Below, piece after piece: positions 1-9,184 of a stretch of 33,548 bases of DNA (within the stretch, counting starts at the first letter, position 1; every line of letters begins with the position of its first letter). Source of the stretch: Chlamydiota bacterium. Its GTDB lineage: Bacteria > Chlamydiota > Chlamydiia > Chlamydiales > Parachlamydiaceae. A program made the translations under genes and the position numbers. The notes under the pieces were generated by a model. The model was not told where the DNA came from and searched no databases. It worked only from the letters and a program-made list of their open reading frames with translations. The stretch is taken from the NCBI GenBank assembly GCA_013289325.1, contig JABDAE010000016.1:1-33548 (forward strand), read 5' to 3'.

Positions 1-922
1 TTGTCACGGCGCAACCTCCGCAGATAATTACGGCAATTTTACGAAACTTATTTGTATCTATTTTAGCGCCGTATGTGCCATATACAAGGGATAAAGCAGC
101 TCCACATGCTGGCTCGACAAGCAAACGATGGTGATCTGCAAATTGTAGGCAAGCCTGTACCGCCTCTTTATCAGAAACGATGTAGGGAATGATGGGGTGA
201 ATTTTATTCCACTCAAGCGCCTGCTTGGTCACGGTTTTAGCGCCAAGCGATTTTGCAAGGGTATCAATTGAATCTAATGTGATTAACTTGTTAGCTTGTA
301 CAGATTTTGCAAATGAAGCAGCCCCTTCCGTTTCTGCTGTGAGGACGGGGACATCGCTCCAACCGACTTCATGTAGCCCTTGAATGACGCCGCAAAGTAG
401 TCCGCCGCCACCTACCGATAGCATAATGGCGTCAGGTTTTAGGCCGCTATCTTTAATTTCATGAATCATCGAGGCATGCCCTTGCCATATCAGAGGGTGA
501 TCAAACGGGGATATATAAAAGCAACCGCTCTGTTTTGCGAGTTTGCGCGCAAGATCATCCGCCGCATTAAAATTTTCTCCTTCGACAATGACTTTTGCGC
601 CCTCTCGCTCTATCCTTTCAACCATGAAATGGGGAGAAGACTTGGGGATTACGACTGTAACTGGAACGTTTAAGCATCTTCCTGAATAGGCAACGGCAAG
701 TCCTGCATTGCCGCCGGAAGAGGAGACAAAAGATTTTGCTTTTTCAACGCTTGCAAAGTGATGACAAAGGTGGCCAATCCCCCTATTTTTGAAAGATCCG
801 CTCGGCTGCATGGCCTCCATTTTTAAAAAAATGCGGCTTTTAGCAATTTCACCGAGTTCTAAAGATTCTAAGAAAGGGGTTTTAAGATGTAAGGGTTTCA
901 TGTATACCGAAATTACCTTCAT
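1..922 (-). CDS. L-serine dehydratase (PLP-dependent, SDS type), 3' end outside the window
   Basis: Predicted cytosolic PLP enzyme that deaminates L-serine (and perhaps L-threonine) to 2-oxo acid and ammonia. I translated this frame by hand: it is open from the start codon to the window edge, about 307 codons, so only some 20 C-terminal residues should be missing. Visible motifs are PSGSFKNRG (the lysine should bind PLP), SSGGNAGLAVAY (phosphate/substrate loop), SVGGGGLLCGV (glycine loop) and VEPACGAAL. From memory the sequence follows animal serine dehydratase (about 328 residues) along its whole length more closely than it does bacterial IlvA. The start at 922 overlaps the kynB stop by ATGA; an in-frame ATG at 901 gives an N-terminus closer to animal SDS and is an equally good choice. 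It is the last visible gene of the trpS-containing run. Confidence 0.9.
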   Translation of the reverse strand, partial: MKVISVYMKPLHLKTPFLESLELGEIAKSRIFLKMEAMQPSGSFKNRGIGHLCHHFASVEKAKSFVSSSGGNAGLAVAYSGRCLNVPVTVVIPKSSPHFMVERIEREGAKVIVEGENFNAADDLARKLAKQSGCFYISPFDHPLIWQGHASMIHEIKDSGLKPDAIMLSVGGGGLLCGVIQGLHEVGWSDVPVLTAETEGAASFAKSVQANKLITLDSIDTLAKSLGAKTVTKQALEWNKIHPIIPYIVSDKEAVQACLQFADHHRLLVEPACGAALSLVYGTYGAKIDTNKFRKIAVIICGGCAVT

Positions 923-1737
923 AAAGAAATTAATACAGCGCGAAGAGGCGCTGCTTCTAGCTCCATAAGTTTAAGCGGAAGCGCCGATAAAAAATAAGTG
1001 TTTTCTTGCGCCTGACTTAAATCCAAATTTTCAATCCATACCATCCCATGAGCAATAAGTGCATGGTGCGCATCTAAAGTTTTAGAATGGATATGATCTA
1101 CCGATGGGGTGTCGATGCCAATCAGTTTTACACCTTTCGCATGTAAAAAATCAATGAGATCTAAAGAAAAGTAAGCATATTCTTCATCAAATTGATCAAA
1201 GCGTAGTTGTAATCTAGTCTTAAATAGAATACGCAAAGGAATATCGCCTTTTAGTTTATTTTCAACGCTTTTAAGGGTAATCTCACCTTTGCAAGGGGAC
1301 ACATCGATCACAAGGCATGGGCCGATAAATGGGGCTAAAGGTAAATGGCCGGCAAGGTTTTTTGGCTCCATCGTATCTAACCTAAAAACGGCAGCCCGCG
1401 ACGCTAACTTGACACAATCTCTTGAACCAGAATCATTTGCAGTGGAGCGGTCCAACACCCTTTGGGAATGTCCCGCCCCACTGCAAAGTGATTCTAATTC
1501 AAGATCTTGTGCCAATTTAGCATCTCGAACTGCCGTTTCTAGGTTTAACACATGCGCTGGGGCATCTGCGTGCGATCCGATGTGGGGGCTCATTGTAAAA
1601 GCTGTTAAATTATAGCATTTGTTTTGGGCAAAAGAAGCCGTTAAAGTATAGTCAAAGGGTGTATCGCCAGGGTAACAGGCATAACTTCTTGAAATGGGCT
1701 GCGAAATATCAATAATTGATACGGGTTCTTTCATCAT
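919..1737 (-). CDS. kynB: Kynurenine formamidase (KynB, cyclase family) carrying an in-frame palindromic insert
   Basis: Predicted hydrolase of N-formylkynurenine to kynurenine and formate. The metal-binding signature HIGSHADAPAH lies at residues 52-62 (H52, H56, D58, H62). The C-terminal half has the KynB-type stretches GIDTPSVDH, SKTLDAHHAL and FLSALPLKLMELEAAPLRAV. The protein has 272 residues, whereas KynB is usually near 210. The excess is accounted for by residues about 64-120, which are encoded by an inverted-repeat element that keeps the frame open (see the repeat at 1377). The insert falls in the loop directly after the metal motif. The start ATG at 1737 follows the stop of the upstream gene without a gap; a second ATG at 1734 is possible. 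The downstream dehydratase overlaps by ATGA. The family assignment is firm; whether the enzyme still works with the insert is unknown. Confidence 0.87.
   Translation of the reverse strand: MMKEPVSIIDISQPISRSYACYPGDTPFDYTLTASFAQNKCYNLTAFTMSPHIGSHADAPAHVLNLETAVRDAKLAQDLELESLCSGAGHSQRVLDRSTANDSGSRDCVKLASRAAVFRLDTMEPKNLAGHLPLAPFIGPCLVIDVSPCKGEITLKSVENKLKGDIPLRILFKTRLQLRFDQFDEEYAYFSLDLIDFLHAKGVKLIGIDTPSVDHIHSKTLDAHHALIAHGMVWIENLDLSQAQENTYFLSALPLKLMELEAAPLRAVLISL
1377..1547. repeat. Palindromic element P1 inside kynB
   Basis: Imperfect inverted repeat with arms of about 74 nt (1377-1450 and 1473-1547) around a 22-nt loop. The arm ends read cctaaaaacggcag on the plus strand and the near-identical cctagaaacggcag on the minus strand. 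The arms share the order of several blocks, for example gcagtgg(a/g)gcgg next to the loop, with one single-base indel. On the minus strand it is translated as part of kynB. The plus strand is also open through it, and the two translations resemble each other (NLETAVRDAKLAQ against NLKTAARDANLTQ), as expected of a palindrome. It contributes about 57 codons. A related half-copy lies at 10921-10950. Confidence 0.88.
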
Positions 1738-2615
1738 TTAATTGCCATCTTTAGTAATTGCTGTTTTTAGGCGTATAAGGTGGTTCAAAAGTTCTTCTCG
1801 AATCAAAGCCGCCTTTTCTGCAATAGCGCGCTGCTCTTCAATATAAATTGCCTTTCCAGATGGCGTTTCAATGGTAATGGGAGTAACCCCAAGTGATGTG
1901 CAATCATAAGGACTTGCCCGCATGTCGAGCGTGCGCGCTTTTTCAGCGAGTAAAAATGCGTCTGCGATGAGATCGCTTCCGACCCATGGATGAAATTTAT
2001 ACGCCCACTTATAAATGTCCATATTGGCATGGACGCATCCTGGCTGCTCAAGCTTTTGCTGCGCCTCTTTAATCGGCTGAAAAATGTTTAAAGGTTTTGC
2101 TTTTTCTGTAAAAAACCTAAAGGCGTCGTAATGGGTGCAATTGATGTTTTGCGATTCAACAAAAGAGCTAAGCTCTTTTTCTTGCATCCGAAGGGGGAGA
2201 TTCGCGTGCCTAACAGTGCCGCTCTTATAGACCATTGCCCACTCGTGTAGGCCTAAGCAACTATATCTTGGAGGGCGCTTTTGGGTTTGCTGTAGTAGCG
2301 ATATGACCCATTTTAAAGAATCGATGCGATGTGGTGGAAAACGGGTGATGTCTAACCTAATGCCATTTTGATCTAGCGTATAAAAGGGCTCATGTGTAAA
2401 TACCCCTTCATCATCGCCACAAAGGGTGATCCCATATCCCGGTTGCCAAAAAACAAGGCTTCTTACAGGAAATGAGTAATAGGTAAAGAGAAAGTCGCAG
2501 ATTGGATGCTTAATTCCATGTTTTTGCCTTTGCCTATGCGCAAGCAAGGTAGGGGCAAGGCGCGCCTCATGCCTTTTTGCCATTACTGTCCATTCGGCTT
2601 GCTGTAGTGCTTGCA

Positions 2616-2616
<1 letters not shown>
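1738..2616 (-). CDS. Conserved protein of unknown function (292 aa)
   Basis: Soluble-looking protein without signal peptide or membrane segment. Recognisable blocks are KHPICDFLFTYYSFPV (residues about 36-51), WQPGYG (57-62), a PPRYSCLGLHEWAMVY block and, near the end, DCTSLGVTPITIETPSGKA. From memory these resemble a family found mainly in actinobacteria that databases often label 3-methyladenine DNA glycosylase. I see no helix-hairpin-helix or other glycosylase hallmark, so that label should not be taken as a function. The start ATG overlaps the trpS stop (TAATG), and the stop abuts the kynB start, so it should be translated from the same message as trpS and kynB. Its place between a Trp-tRNA synthetase and a kynurenine enzyme is suggestive but unproven. 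Confidence 0.8.
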
Positions 2617-4762
<2,146 letters not shown>

Positions 4763-4779
<17 letters not shown>

Positions 4780-5392
4780 CAGATTCCTCTTTTTTATCCG
4801 CTTTCTCTTTTGTATCTGTTTTTTTTTGCGTATCAGCTTCTTCTTCGTTATCCGTTAAGGCTTTAATCTGATCCCTTAATAAAGCGGCCTGTTCATAGTC
4901 TTCCCGTTTCAAGGTCTCTGTTAAAGCTTCGTTAAGAGAAAGCAGTTTAAGCGACGGATTCATCTCTTGGGCTTTACCAGGAGCTCTTCCAATATGAGTA
5001 GGATGTGTCTTTTTTGTCGCCGTGATTCTTTCTGGCAACTTGTTTGCTGCGATGAGCTCACTTAAGAGTGTGTCATCAAAAACTTCGTAGCATTCACTAC
5101 AGCCTAAGGGCATTCCAACGCGAAGCATCTCAAGTGTCGTGCCGCAATTGCCGCAGGAAAAACCAGCAGCGGCATGATCAGCTCCAGTTCCCGGCAAGTG
5201 CTGCGAGGCGCCGTGCAGTTTTTTGAGGAGTACAGGGCAGTTGGTACACATGCATGTACGTATGACATTTTCTGAGGCGATCTCTGTATAGACGACTGCG
5301 ATGTTTCTTTTGCATTCACAACACTCTAAAGGTCTATCGGGAAGAGACTGATCTTGAGACTCCCCATTATTTTCTTCTACATCATCTGCCAT
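4763..5392 (-). CDS. mcsA: McsA-like zinc-finger / UVR-motif protein
   Basis: Partner protein of McsB in the Clp stress-protease system of other bacteria. The 209-residue product (from ATG 5392) has four CxxC pairs (C24/C27, C49/C52, C80/C83, C98/C101), likely two zinc sites. A UVR motif follows at about 150-181 (LNEALTETLKREDYEQAALL), then a highly charged K/D/E repeat tail from 182 to the end. I reject the longer open frame that starts at 5656, because it begins inside the tRNA-Lys gene and reads through palindrome P2. ATG 5392 is preceded only by a weak AGG, and the palindrome ends 18 nt upstream. The 17-nt overlap with the McsB-like gene suggests coupled translation. Confidence 0.85.
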
Positions 5393-5410
5393 GCGATACC
5401 TGTTTTGAGC

Positions 5411-5570
5411 GGCCTTGATCACCTTTACGGCCAGTTTTCGTTCGGCTCCTAGGCACCCATCTGGCGCATCCGACTCCTCAGCAATAGCTGACGCTATTCC
5501 TTCGTCTTCGTCTACACCATCTGGGGCCTCTCGCCTGAACGAAATTCTGCCCGTAAAGGTGATCAAGGCC
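5411..5570. repeat. Palindromic element P2 upstream of mcsA
   Basis: A 160-bp inverted repeat centred at 5490.5. Its two terminal 20-mers are exact complements: ggccttgatcacctttacgg at 5411-5430 and its reverse complement at 5551-5570. The arms are diverged in between, and the centre is again palindromic (aatagc-tgac-gctatt). Complementarity stops sharply beyond both ends. Both strands are open through it, which creates false reading frames: an extension of mcsA on the minus strand and a plus-strand frame starting at 5415. It lies between tRNA-Lys and the mcsA start, so it should form a large hairpin in the transcript. Confidence 0.88.
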
Positions 5571-5620
5571 TTTGGGCGGAAATATAAAATAAAGGGAAAT
5601 AAGAAGGAAGTAAAAACAAT

Positions 5621-5693
5621 TGAGTCTTGTTGGGCTCGAACCAACGACACCCTCATTAAAAGTGAGGTGCTCTACCGACTGAGCTAAAGACTC
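5621..5693 (-). tRNA. tRNA-Lys (anticodon TTT)
   Basis: A 73-nt cloverleaf on the minus strand. The acceptor stem is GAGTCTT / AAGACTC with discriminator A at 5621. The D arm contains AGCTCAGTCGGTAGAGC, the anticodon arm is CCTCA-CTTTTAA-TGAGG with TTT in the loop, and the T arm is TTGGTTCGAGCCCAA. CCA is not encoded. It lies 3 nt after tRNA-Glu, so the two are almost certainly processed from one transcript. Confidence 0.96.
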
Positions 5694-5696
5694 TAT

Positions 5697-5771
5697 TGAC
5701 CCCAAGGGGATTCGAACCCCTGTTATCGGAATGAAAATCCGGTGTCCTAGGCCAGACTAGACGATGGGGCC
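5697..5771 (-). tRNA. tRNA-Glu (anticodon TTC)
   Basis: A 75-nt cloverleaf on the minus strand. The acceptor stem is GGCCCCA / TGGGGTC with discriminator A at 5697. The anticodon arm is CCGGA-TTTTCAT-TCCGA, whose outermost pair is mismatched (C/A), and TTC is in the loop. The T arm is CAGGGGTTCGAATCCCCTT-like. CCA is not encoded. It lies between frr and tRNA-Lys. In chlamydiae Glu-tRNA also feeds the tRNA-dependent pathways, but nothing here shows that directly. Confidence 0.95.
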
Positions 5772-5895
5772 AATATAAGGGCGAAGCCAACATAAGGGCC
5801 ATGTAAGGCGATAATGAATAAGGGTATTAAAGCCGTACCACTAAATCGCATCAACAGGTTAGATCTTAAAAAATAGTCGAATTTAACGCAAGAAT

Positions 5896-6447
5896 TTAAA
5901 TTGTGGACACTTCTTTTTCTTTTTTGTCTGCGAGATCTTGCGCTTCTTTGCAGAATTTATCGGTGTGATCTTGGATCGATTTTTCGTTTCGCGCCACTTG
6001 ATCTTCTGCGATATGTCCATTGGATTTAAGTTTTTTTAGCTCATTATTGCTATCTCTTCTGATGTTTCTAATGCTCACCTTGGCCTCTTCTGCCTTCTTA
6101 TGGCATTGCTTCACCATCTCTTTGCGCACCGCATCGTCCATAGGGGGAATTCTAATCCTCACTGCGTTGCCATCGACGATTGGCATGACACCTAAATTGG
6201 CCTTTTCAATTCCTTTTCCAATGGCTGCGGAGTTGCTTGGATCAAAAGGAGTGATGAGAAGCTGCCTTGCCTCAGGCGCTGTCACTGATGCAATATCTTT
6301 CAGTCTTACTAGGGTTCCGTAGAGTTCTACCATGACGCTATCGAGCATGGCTGGATTGGCTCTACCGGTTCTTATTCCTTTTAATTCAGTTTTTAGATGC
6401 TCGATCGCTGCGAGCATATTCTTTTTTGTCTCTTCGGGGATATCCAT
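5896..6447 (-). CDS. frr: Ribosome recycling factor
   Basis: Releases the post-termination ribosome together with EF-G. The 183-residue protein has the normal length. It shows the family blocks [20 protein letters not shown] (18-37), [13 protein letters not shown] (57-69), [17 protein letters not shown] (97-113) and the helical C-terminal arm with [15 protein letters not shown] strong ribosome binding site (AAAAGGAGAA) precedes ATG 6447. The gene follows pyrH with a 44-nt gap, the order seen in Chlamydia. The 124 nt between its stop and tRNA-Glu hold no clear terminator, so read-through into the tRNA and mcsA genes is possible. Confidence 0.97.
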   Translation of the reverse strand: MDIPEETKKNMLAAIEHLKTELKGIRTGRANPAMLDSVMVELYGTLVRLKDIASVTAPEARQLLITPFDPSNSAAIGKGIEKANLGVMPIVDGNAVRIRIPPMDDAVRKEMVKQCHKKAEEAKVSIRNIRRDSNNELKKLKSNGHIAEDQVARNEKSIQDHTDKFCKEAQDLADKKEKEVSTI

Positions 6448-6491
6448 GGAAGTTCTCCTTTTGTAAAAAAATTAATATAGATGAAACGTCC

Positions 6492-7244
6492 CTAACTTAC
6501 AATAGTTCCTTGAAATTCTTGTAAAAGGGAAGTTAAAGATTTGCCACTAAAGAGCTCTTTCATATTGAATACTAAGATAGGGATCTGATTACTGCGGCAT
6601 AGGGCAATAGAGGTTGCGTCCATGACGCCAAGATTATCTTGTAAAACTTTTTCATAGGTTAAAGAGGTATACTTAAGGGCTGAAGGGTGTTTTAAGGGGT
6701 CCTTATCGTAAATGCCATCGACTTTTGTGGCTTTCAAAAAAACTTCTGCTTGGATTTCTGAGGCGCGCATGGCAGCGGCTGTATCAGTAGAGAAAAATGG
6801 ATTGCCGGTACCTCCCACAAACACCACCACTTTCCCTTGAGAAAGGTTCTCTATAGCGCTTTTCCACGTGTAAGATTCGACAACGCGCGGGCACTCAAGT
6901 GCTGATAACACTTTTGTAGGGCATCCGATTTTTTCTAAGGCCTGTTCAAGGGCAATTCCATTCATGATAGTGGCAAGCATCCCCATTTGATCAGCCGGTG
7001 AGCGCGCAAGACCTAGGTCTTGAAGTGCAATGCCGCGAAAGATGTTGCCACCGCCAATCACGATCCCAATTTCATTGCCCCCATCCCGTAAGGCCTGTAT
7101 CGCTTTTGCAACTTTTAAGCAGGCCACTTGATCGATGCCGAAGGCGCTTTCACCAAGAAGCATCTCTCCAGAGAGCTTTAACAAGATGCGTTTACTTTTG
7201 AGTAAAGTGTGAGGCACTGTCTTGAGATCTGTTTCACGTGACAT
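6492..7244 (-). CDS. pyrH: Uridylate kinase (UMP kinase)
   Basis: Phosphorylates UMP to UDP; hexameric cytosolic enzyme of the amino-acid-kinase fold. From ATG 7244 the product has 250 residues. Motifs are ILLKLSGEML (nucleotide-binding lysine loop), VIGGGNIFRG, NPFFSTDTAAAMRASEI and KVDGIYDKDP. The frame stays open to an ATG at 7322, which would add 26 residues without family similarity; 7244 gives the usual length. Neither start has a good ribosome binding site. In Chlamydia tsf and rpsB precede pyrH. Here a divergent plus-strand gene does, so pyrH must be transcribed from its own promoter in 7245-7411. Confidence 0.95.
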   Translation of the reverse strand: MSRETDLKTVPHTLLKSKRILLKLSGEMLLGESAFGIDQVACLKVAKAIQALRDGGNEIGIVIGGGNIFRGIALQDLGLARSPADQMGMLATIMNGIALEQALEKIGCPTKVLSALECPRVVESYTWKSAIENLSQGKVVVFVGGTGNPFFSTDTAAAMRASEIQAEVFLKATKVDGIYDKDPLKHPSALKYTSLTYEKVLQDNLGVMDATSIALCRSNQIPILVFNMKELFSGKSLTSLLQEFQGTIVS

Positions 7245-7334
7245 AAGAGGTTTGATCCTAAAGTTTAAGAGAGGATTTAACAGATTAACGCCATAATTGT
7301 CAAATGCCGCTGTAGAAAACACTGCATTTTTTTG

Positions 7335-7390
7335 TTTATTGCTATTGTCTCGTTTTTAGTTGATTATAATTTTCATATATGATACTATCT
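7335..7390. promoter_or_regulatory. Candidate divergent promoter region between pyrH and the plus-strand paralogue pair
   Basis: AT-rich gap between two divergent transcription units. A perfect TATAAT occurs on the plus strand at 7365-7370. Because the core reads ATTATAAT, a TATAAT is also present on the minus strand at 7363-7368. The upstream boxes are weak: on the plus strand TTGTCT at 7345 gives a 14-nt spacer and TTGCTA at 7339 a 20-nt spacer. A second plus-strand TATGAT lies at 7378-7383. The position fits but the assignment is tentative. Confidence 0.4.
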
Positions 7391-7411
7391 TCTTAAAAAA
7401 GGAGATAATTA

Positions 7412-8302
7412 ATGGGATCACCTACATCACAAGCGCAAACAAATAGTTGGGCTGCTGACCAAGCACGTGCGGTAGCTTGGGAGGGAAACGCTCATAGGGC
7501 CGCTGGGCTGAGAGATTTAGACCGCTTGCGCAATCAATACGGCATTGCAAGTGCAATGGAAAGCCCGTCTTTAGGCACTTCTGCTGCAGGAAGCGCTGCA
7601 TTTAATCCTATGGATCATGTGTGGACAGACAAAAAATTGCAGGGAAGTCTTGTCCAAGATTATGCCCCGAAGATGATGTTGTATGCTGGCGGCCCGGGCT
7701 TACATCTATTAGATTTCCATCTACCTGATGCTCAAGATCCAACTAAGTTGCTAATTGCATCTCTGGGTAGCCTTCAATCCGAACTGCCTACAATGCCTAA
7801 ATCCTTTCGAAAGGTGGTCGAAATACAAGTGGAGGCGATACGTCGTGAGAGCATGGGGCACTCAAAACGATGGGATTTGCGATTTAAAGCGCTAAAAGCC
7901 GCCACTATCGACACCGTCGTTACATTAGCTGCAAGGGTTGTGAGGATTGCGTTTAATACGATTATCGTTCTTCCCAAAGCCGCTTGGTATAAAACATTTT
8001 CAGGTCCTCAATTCTTCAATATCAAGGGCGCTGCAACGGAAGTATTCACCCGTTATGCCGAAGAGTGGAAAGACTTAAAAGTCACATTCCTTGCTGCAGG
8101 ATTTGCCCTATGTAAAATTGTGAATCCAAGAGCCTATACCAATTCGATCGAAAAAATTCTTTCTTGTTATCACAAGCGTCAAGAAAGAAAAGATCAGTTT
8201 GACAAAGAATGGAGCGCTGCAAAAGCGCAATTTGATGCAAAGATGGCGGCTGAAAAAGTTGCTAAAATGGCTAAAAATGCTGCTAAAACAGCCAAAAATT
8301 AA
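7412..8302 (+). CDS. Unknown protein, first of a tandem paralogue pair (296 aa)
   Basis: No family recognised. A strong ribosome binding site (AAAAAAGGAG, about 10 nt before ATG) suggests high expression. The N-terminal half is Ala/Gly/Ser-rich and has no signal peptide. The conserved part is residues about 165-275, with ARVVRIAFNTIIVLPKAAWY (mildly hydrophobic, possibly membrane-associating), FNIKGAATEVFTRYAEEWKDL, RQERKDQFDKEWSAAKA and a C-terminal Ala/Lys repeat (AAEKVAKMAKNAAKTAKN). The next gene shares this module. No transmembrane helix is certain. It could be a lineage-specific structural or secreted protein; nothing in the sequence decides that. Confidence 0.8.
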   Translation: MGSPTSQAQTNSWAADQARAVAWEGNAHRAAGLRDLDRLRNQYGIASAMESPSLGTSAAGSAAFNPMDHVWTDKKLQGSLVQDYAPKMMLYAGGPGLHLLDFHLPDAQDPTKLLIASLGSLQSELPTMPKSFRKVVEIQVEAIRRESMGHSKRWDLRFKALKAATIDTVVTLAARVVRIAFNTIIVLPKAAWYKTFSGPQFFNIKGAATEVFTRYAEEWKDLKVTFLAAGFALCKIVNPRAYTNSIEKILSCYHKRQERKDQFDKEWSAAKAQFDAKMAAEKVAKMAKNAAKTAKN

Positions 8303-8336
8303 TAATAATTAAAAGACTAAATTAAGGAGAAATACG

Positions 8337-9134
8337 ATGAGTGGAGCTTTACCAGGAGTTGCAGGGGTACTAGGTGGTTATGCGGCCGGTGCTGGCGGAT
8401 CAGGTGATTATGCGGCGGGTGCTGGCGGATATTGTTTAGATGATGAATACATGGACGCTGCTCAGTATGCTCGCCTAAGAACAGCAGCAGCTTACAGAGC
8501 TACTGGGGGTAGTGGCGGCGCTAGCGTCGTGCCTCTTGCCACAGGTGGCGCTGGGTGCGCTGCTGCTGCACGTGCTGTTGATACAACGGCACATGGGGGT
8601 GTGCTGCAAGCATGTCCACAGGATTGTGCTGGGCAGAGTACCATGGAAAAATCATGGAAGAATGTGCCAAGATCTTTTAGAGTAATGTCACCTGGATTTA
8701 CCAGAATGAAGTCTTTGATGGCAGGGACAATTTTTAGTGTCTTTACAATAACTGCAAGAGTTTTCCGAGTAGCCTTTAATACGCTCATTATTTTGCCAAA
8801 AGCGGCTGGGTACTTTTTAGCAGCAAACCGCTATGTTTACAATGTAAAGGGAGCGACAAAAGAGGTCTTTAAACGCTATGCTGATGAGTGGGTGGATTTA
8901 GGCGTTGCGCTACTGACTGTTCCCTTAGCTTTGACAAAGGTTGTTTACAAGCCTGCCTTTAAAGGTTCAATCAACGATATTTACGATTATTATCTTGGAC
9001 GTCAAAAGCGGAAAGAGGACTTTGATAAAACGTGGTCCGATGCCAAGGCTTTACATAAGAGCCAAAAGGAAGCAAAAGCCTTAGCAAAACAAGCTGCTAA
9101 GCAAGCGCAAACACAGCAATCTGAATACGTTTAA
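8337..9134 (+). CDS. Unknown protein, second of the tandem paralogue pair (265 aa)
   Basis: Paralogue of the preceding gene. ARVFRVAFNTLIILPKAAGY, YNVKGATKEVFKRYADEW and RQKRKEDFDKTWSDAKA align without large gaps to the equivalent blocks upstream, so a tandem duplication is clear. The N-terminus differs: it is Gly/Ala-rich with a 30-bp direct repeat encoding GGYAAGAGG and GDYAAGAGG, and it contains several cysteines (GYCLDD, GAGCAAAA, ACPQDCAG) that the first copy lacks. The C-terminus is again Lys/Ala/Gln-rich. A good ribosome binding site (AAGGAG) lies before ATG 8337. It is 34 nt from the first gene and ends just before a terminator, so the pair forms one operon. Confidence 0.8.
   Translation: MSGALPGVAGVLGGYAAGAGGSGDYAAGAGGYCLDDEYMDAAQYARLRTAAAYRATGGSGGASVVPLATGGAGCAAAARAVDTTAHGGVLQACPQDCAGQSTMEKSWKNVPRSFRVMSPGFTRMKSLMAGTIFSVFTITARVFRVAFNTLIILPKAAGYFLAANRYVYNVKGATKEVFKRYADEWVDLGVALLTVPLALTKVVYKPAFKGSINDIYDYYLGRQKRKEDFDKTWSDAKALHKSQKEAKALAKQAAKQAQTQQSEYV
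8371..8430 (+). repeat. Two tandem 30-bp units in the second paralogue
   Basis: Units 8371-8400 and 8401-8430 differ at 3 of 30 positions and share the core tgcggc(c/g)ggtgctggcggat. They encode a 10-residue Gly/Ala-rich repeat near the N-terminus. The unit length is a multiple of three, so copy number can change without breaking the frame. Confidence 0.85.
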
Positions 9135-9144
9135 ACCTAAAAAT

Positions 9145-9184
9145 TCCGGCAAGTTGGACCGTTTTCAACTGCCGGATTTTTTTA
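9145..9184. terminator. Rho-independent terminator between convergent genes
   Basis: Stem TCCGGC-AGTTG (9145-9156, with A9151 bulged) pairs with CAACT-GCCGGA (9166-9176) around a 9-nt loop and is followed by eight T residues. A short A-run before the stem allows it to act in the minus direction too. Its T-run overlaps the stop codon of the opposing rluA-type gene. It ends the tandem paralogue operon. Confidence 0.88.

Noticed and set aside
1289-1615. Plus-strand 108-codon frame over kynB
   Set aside because: It exists because the palindrome keeps both strands open; it lacks a ribosome binding site and lies within a real gene.
5393-5656. N-terminal extension of mcsA to an ATG at 5656
   Set aside because: It would start inside the tRNA-Lys gene and translate palindrome P2; it has no family similarity.
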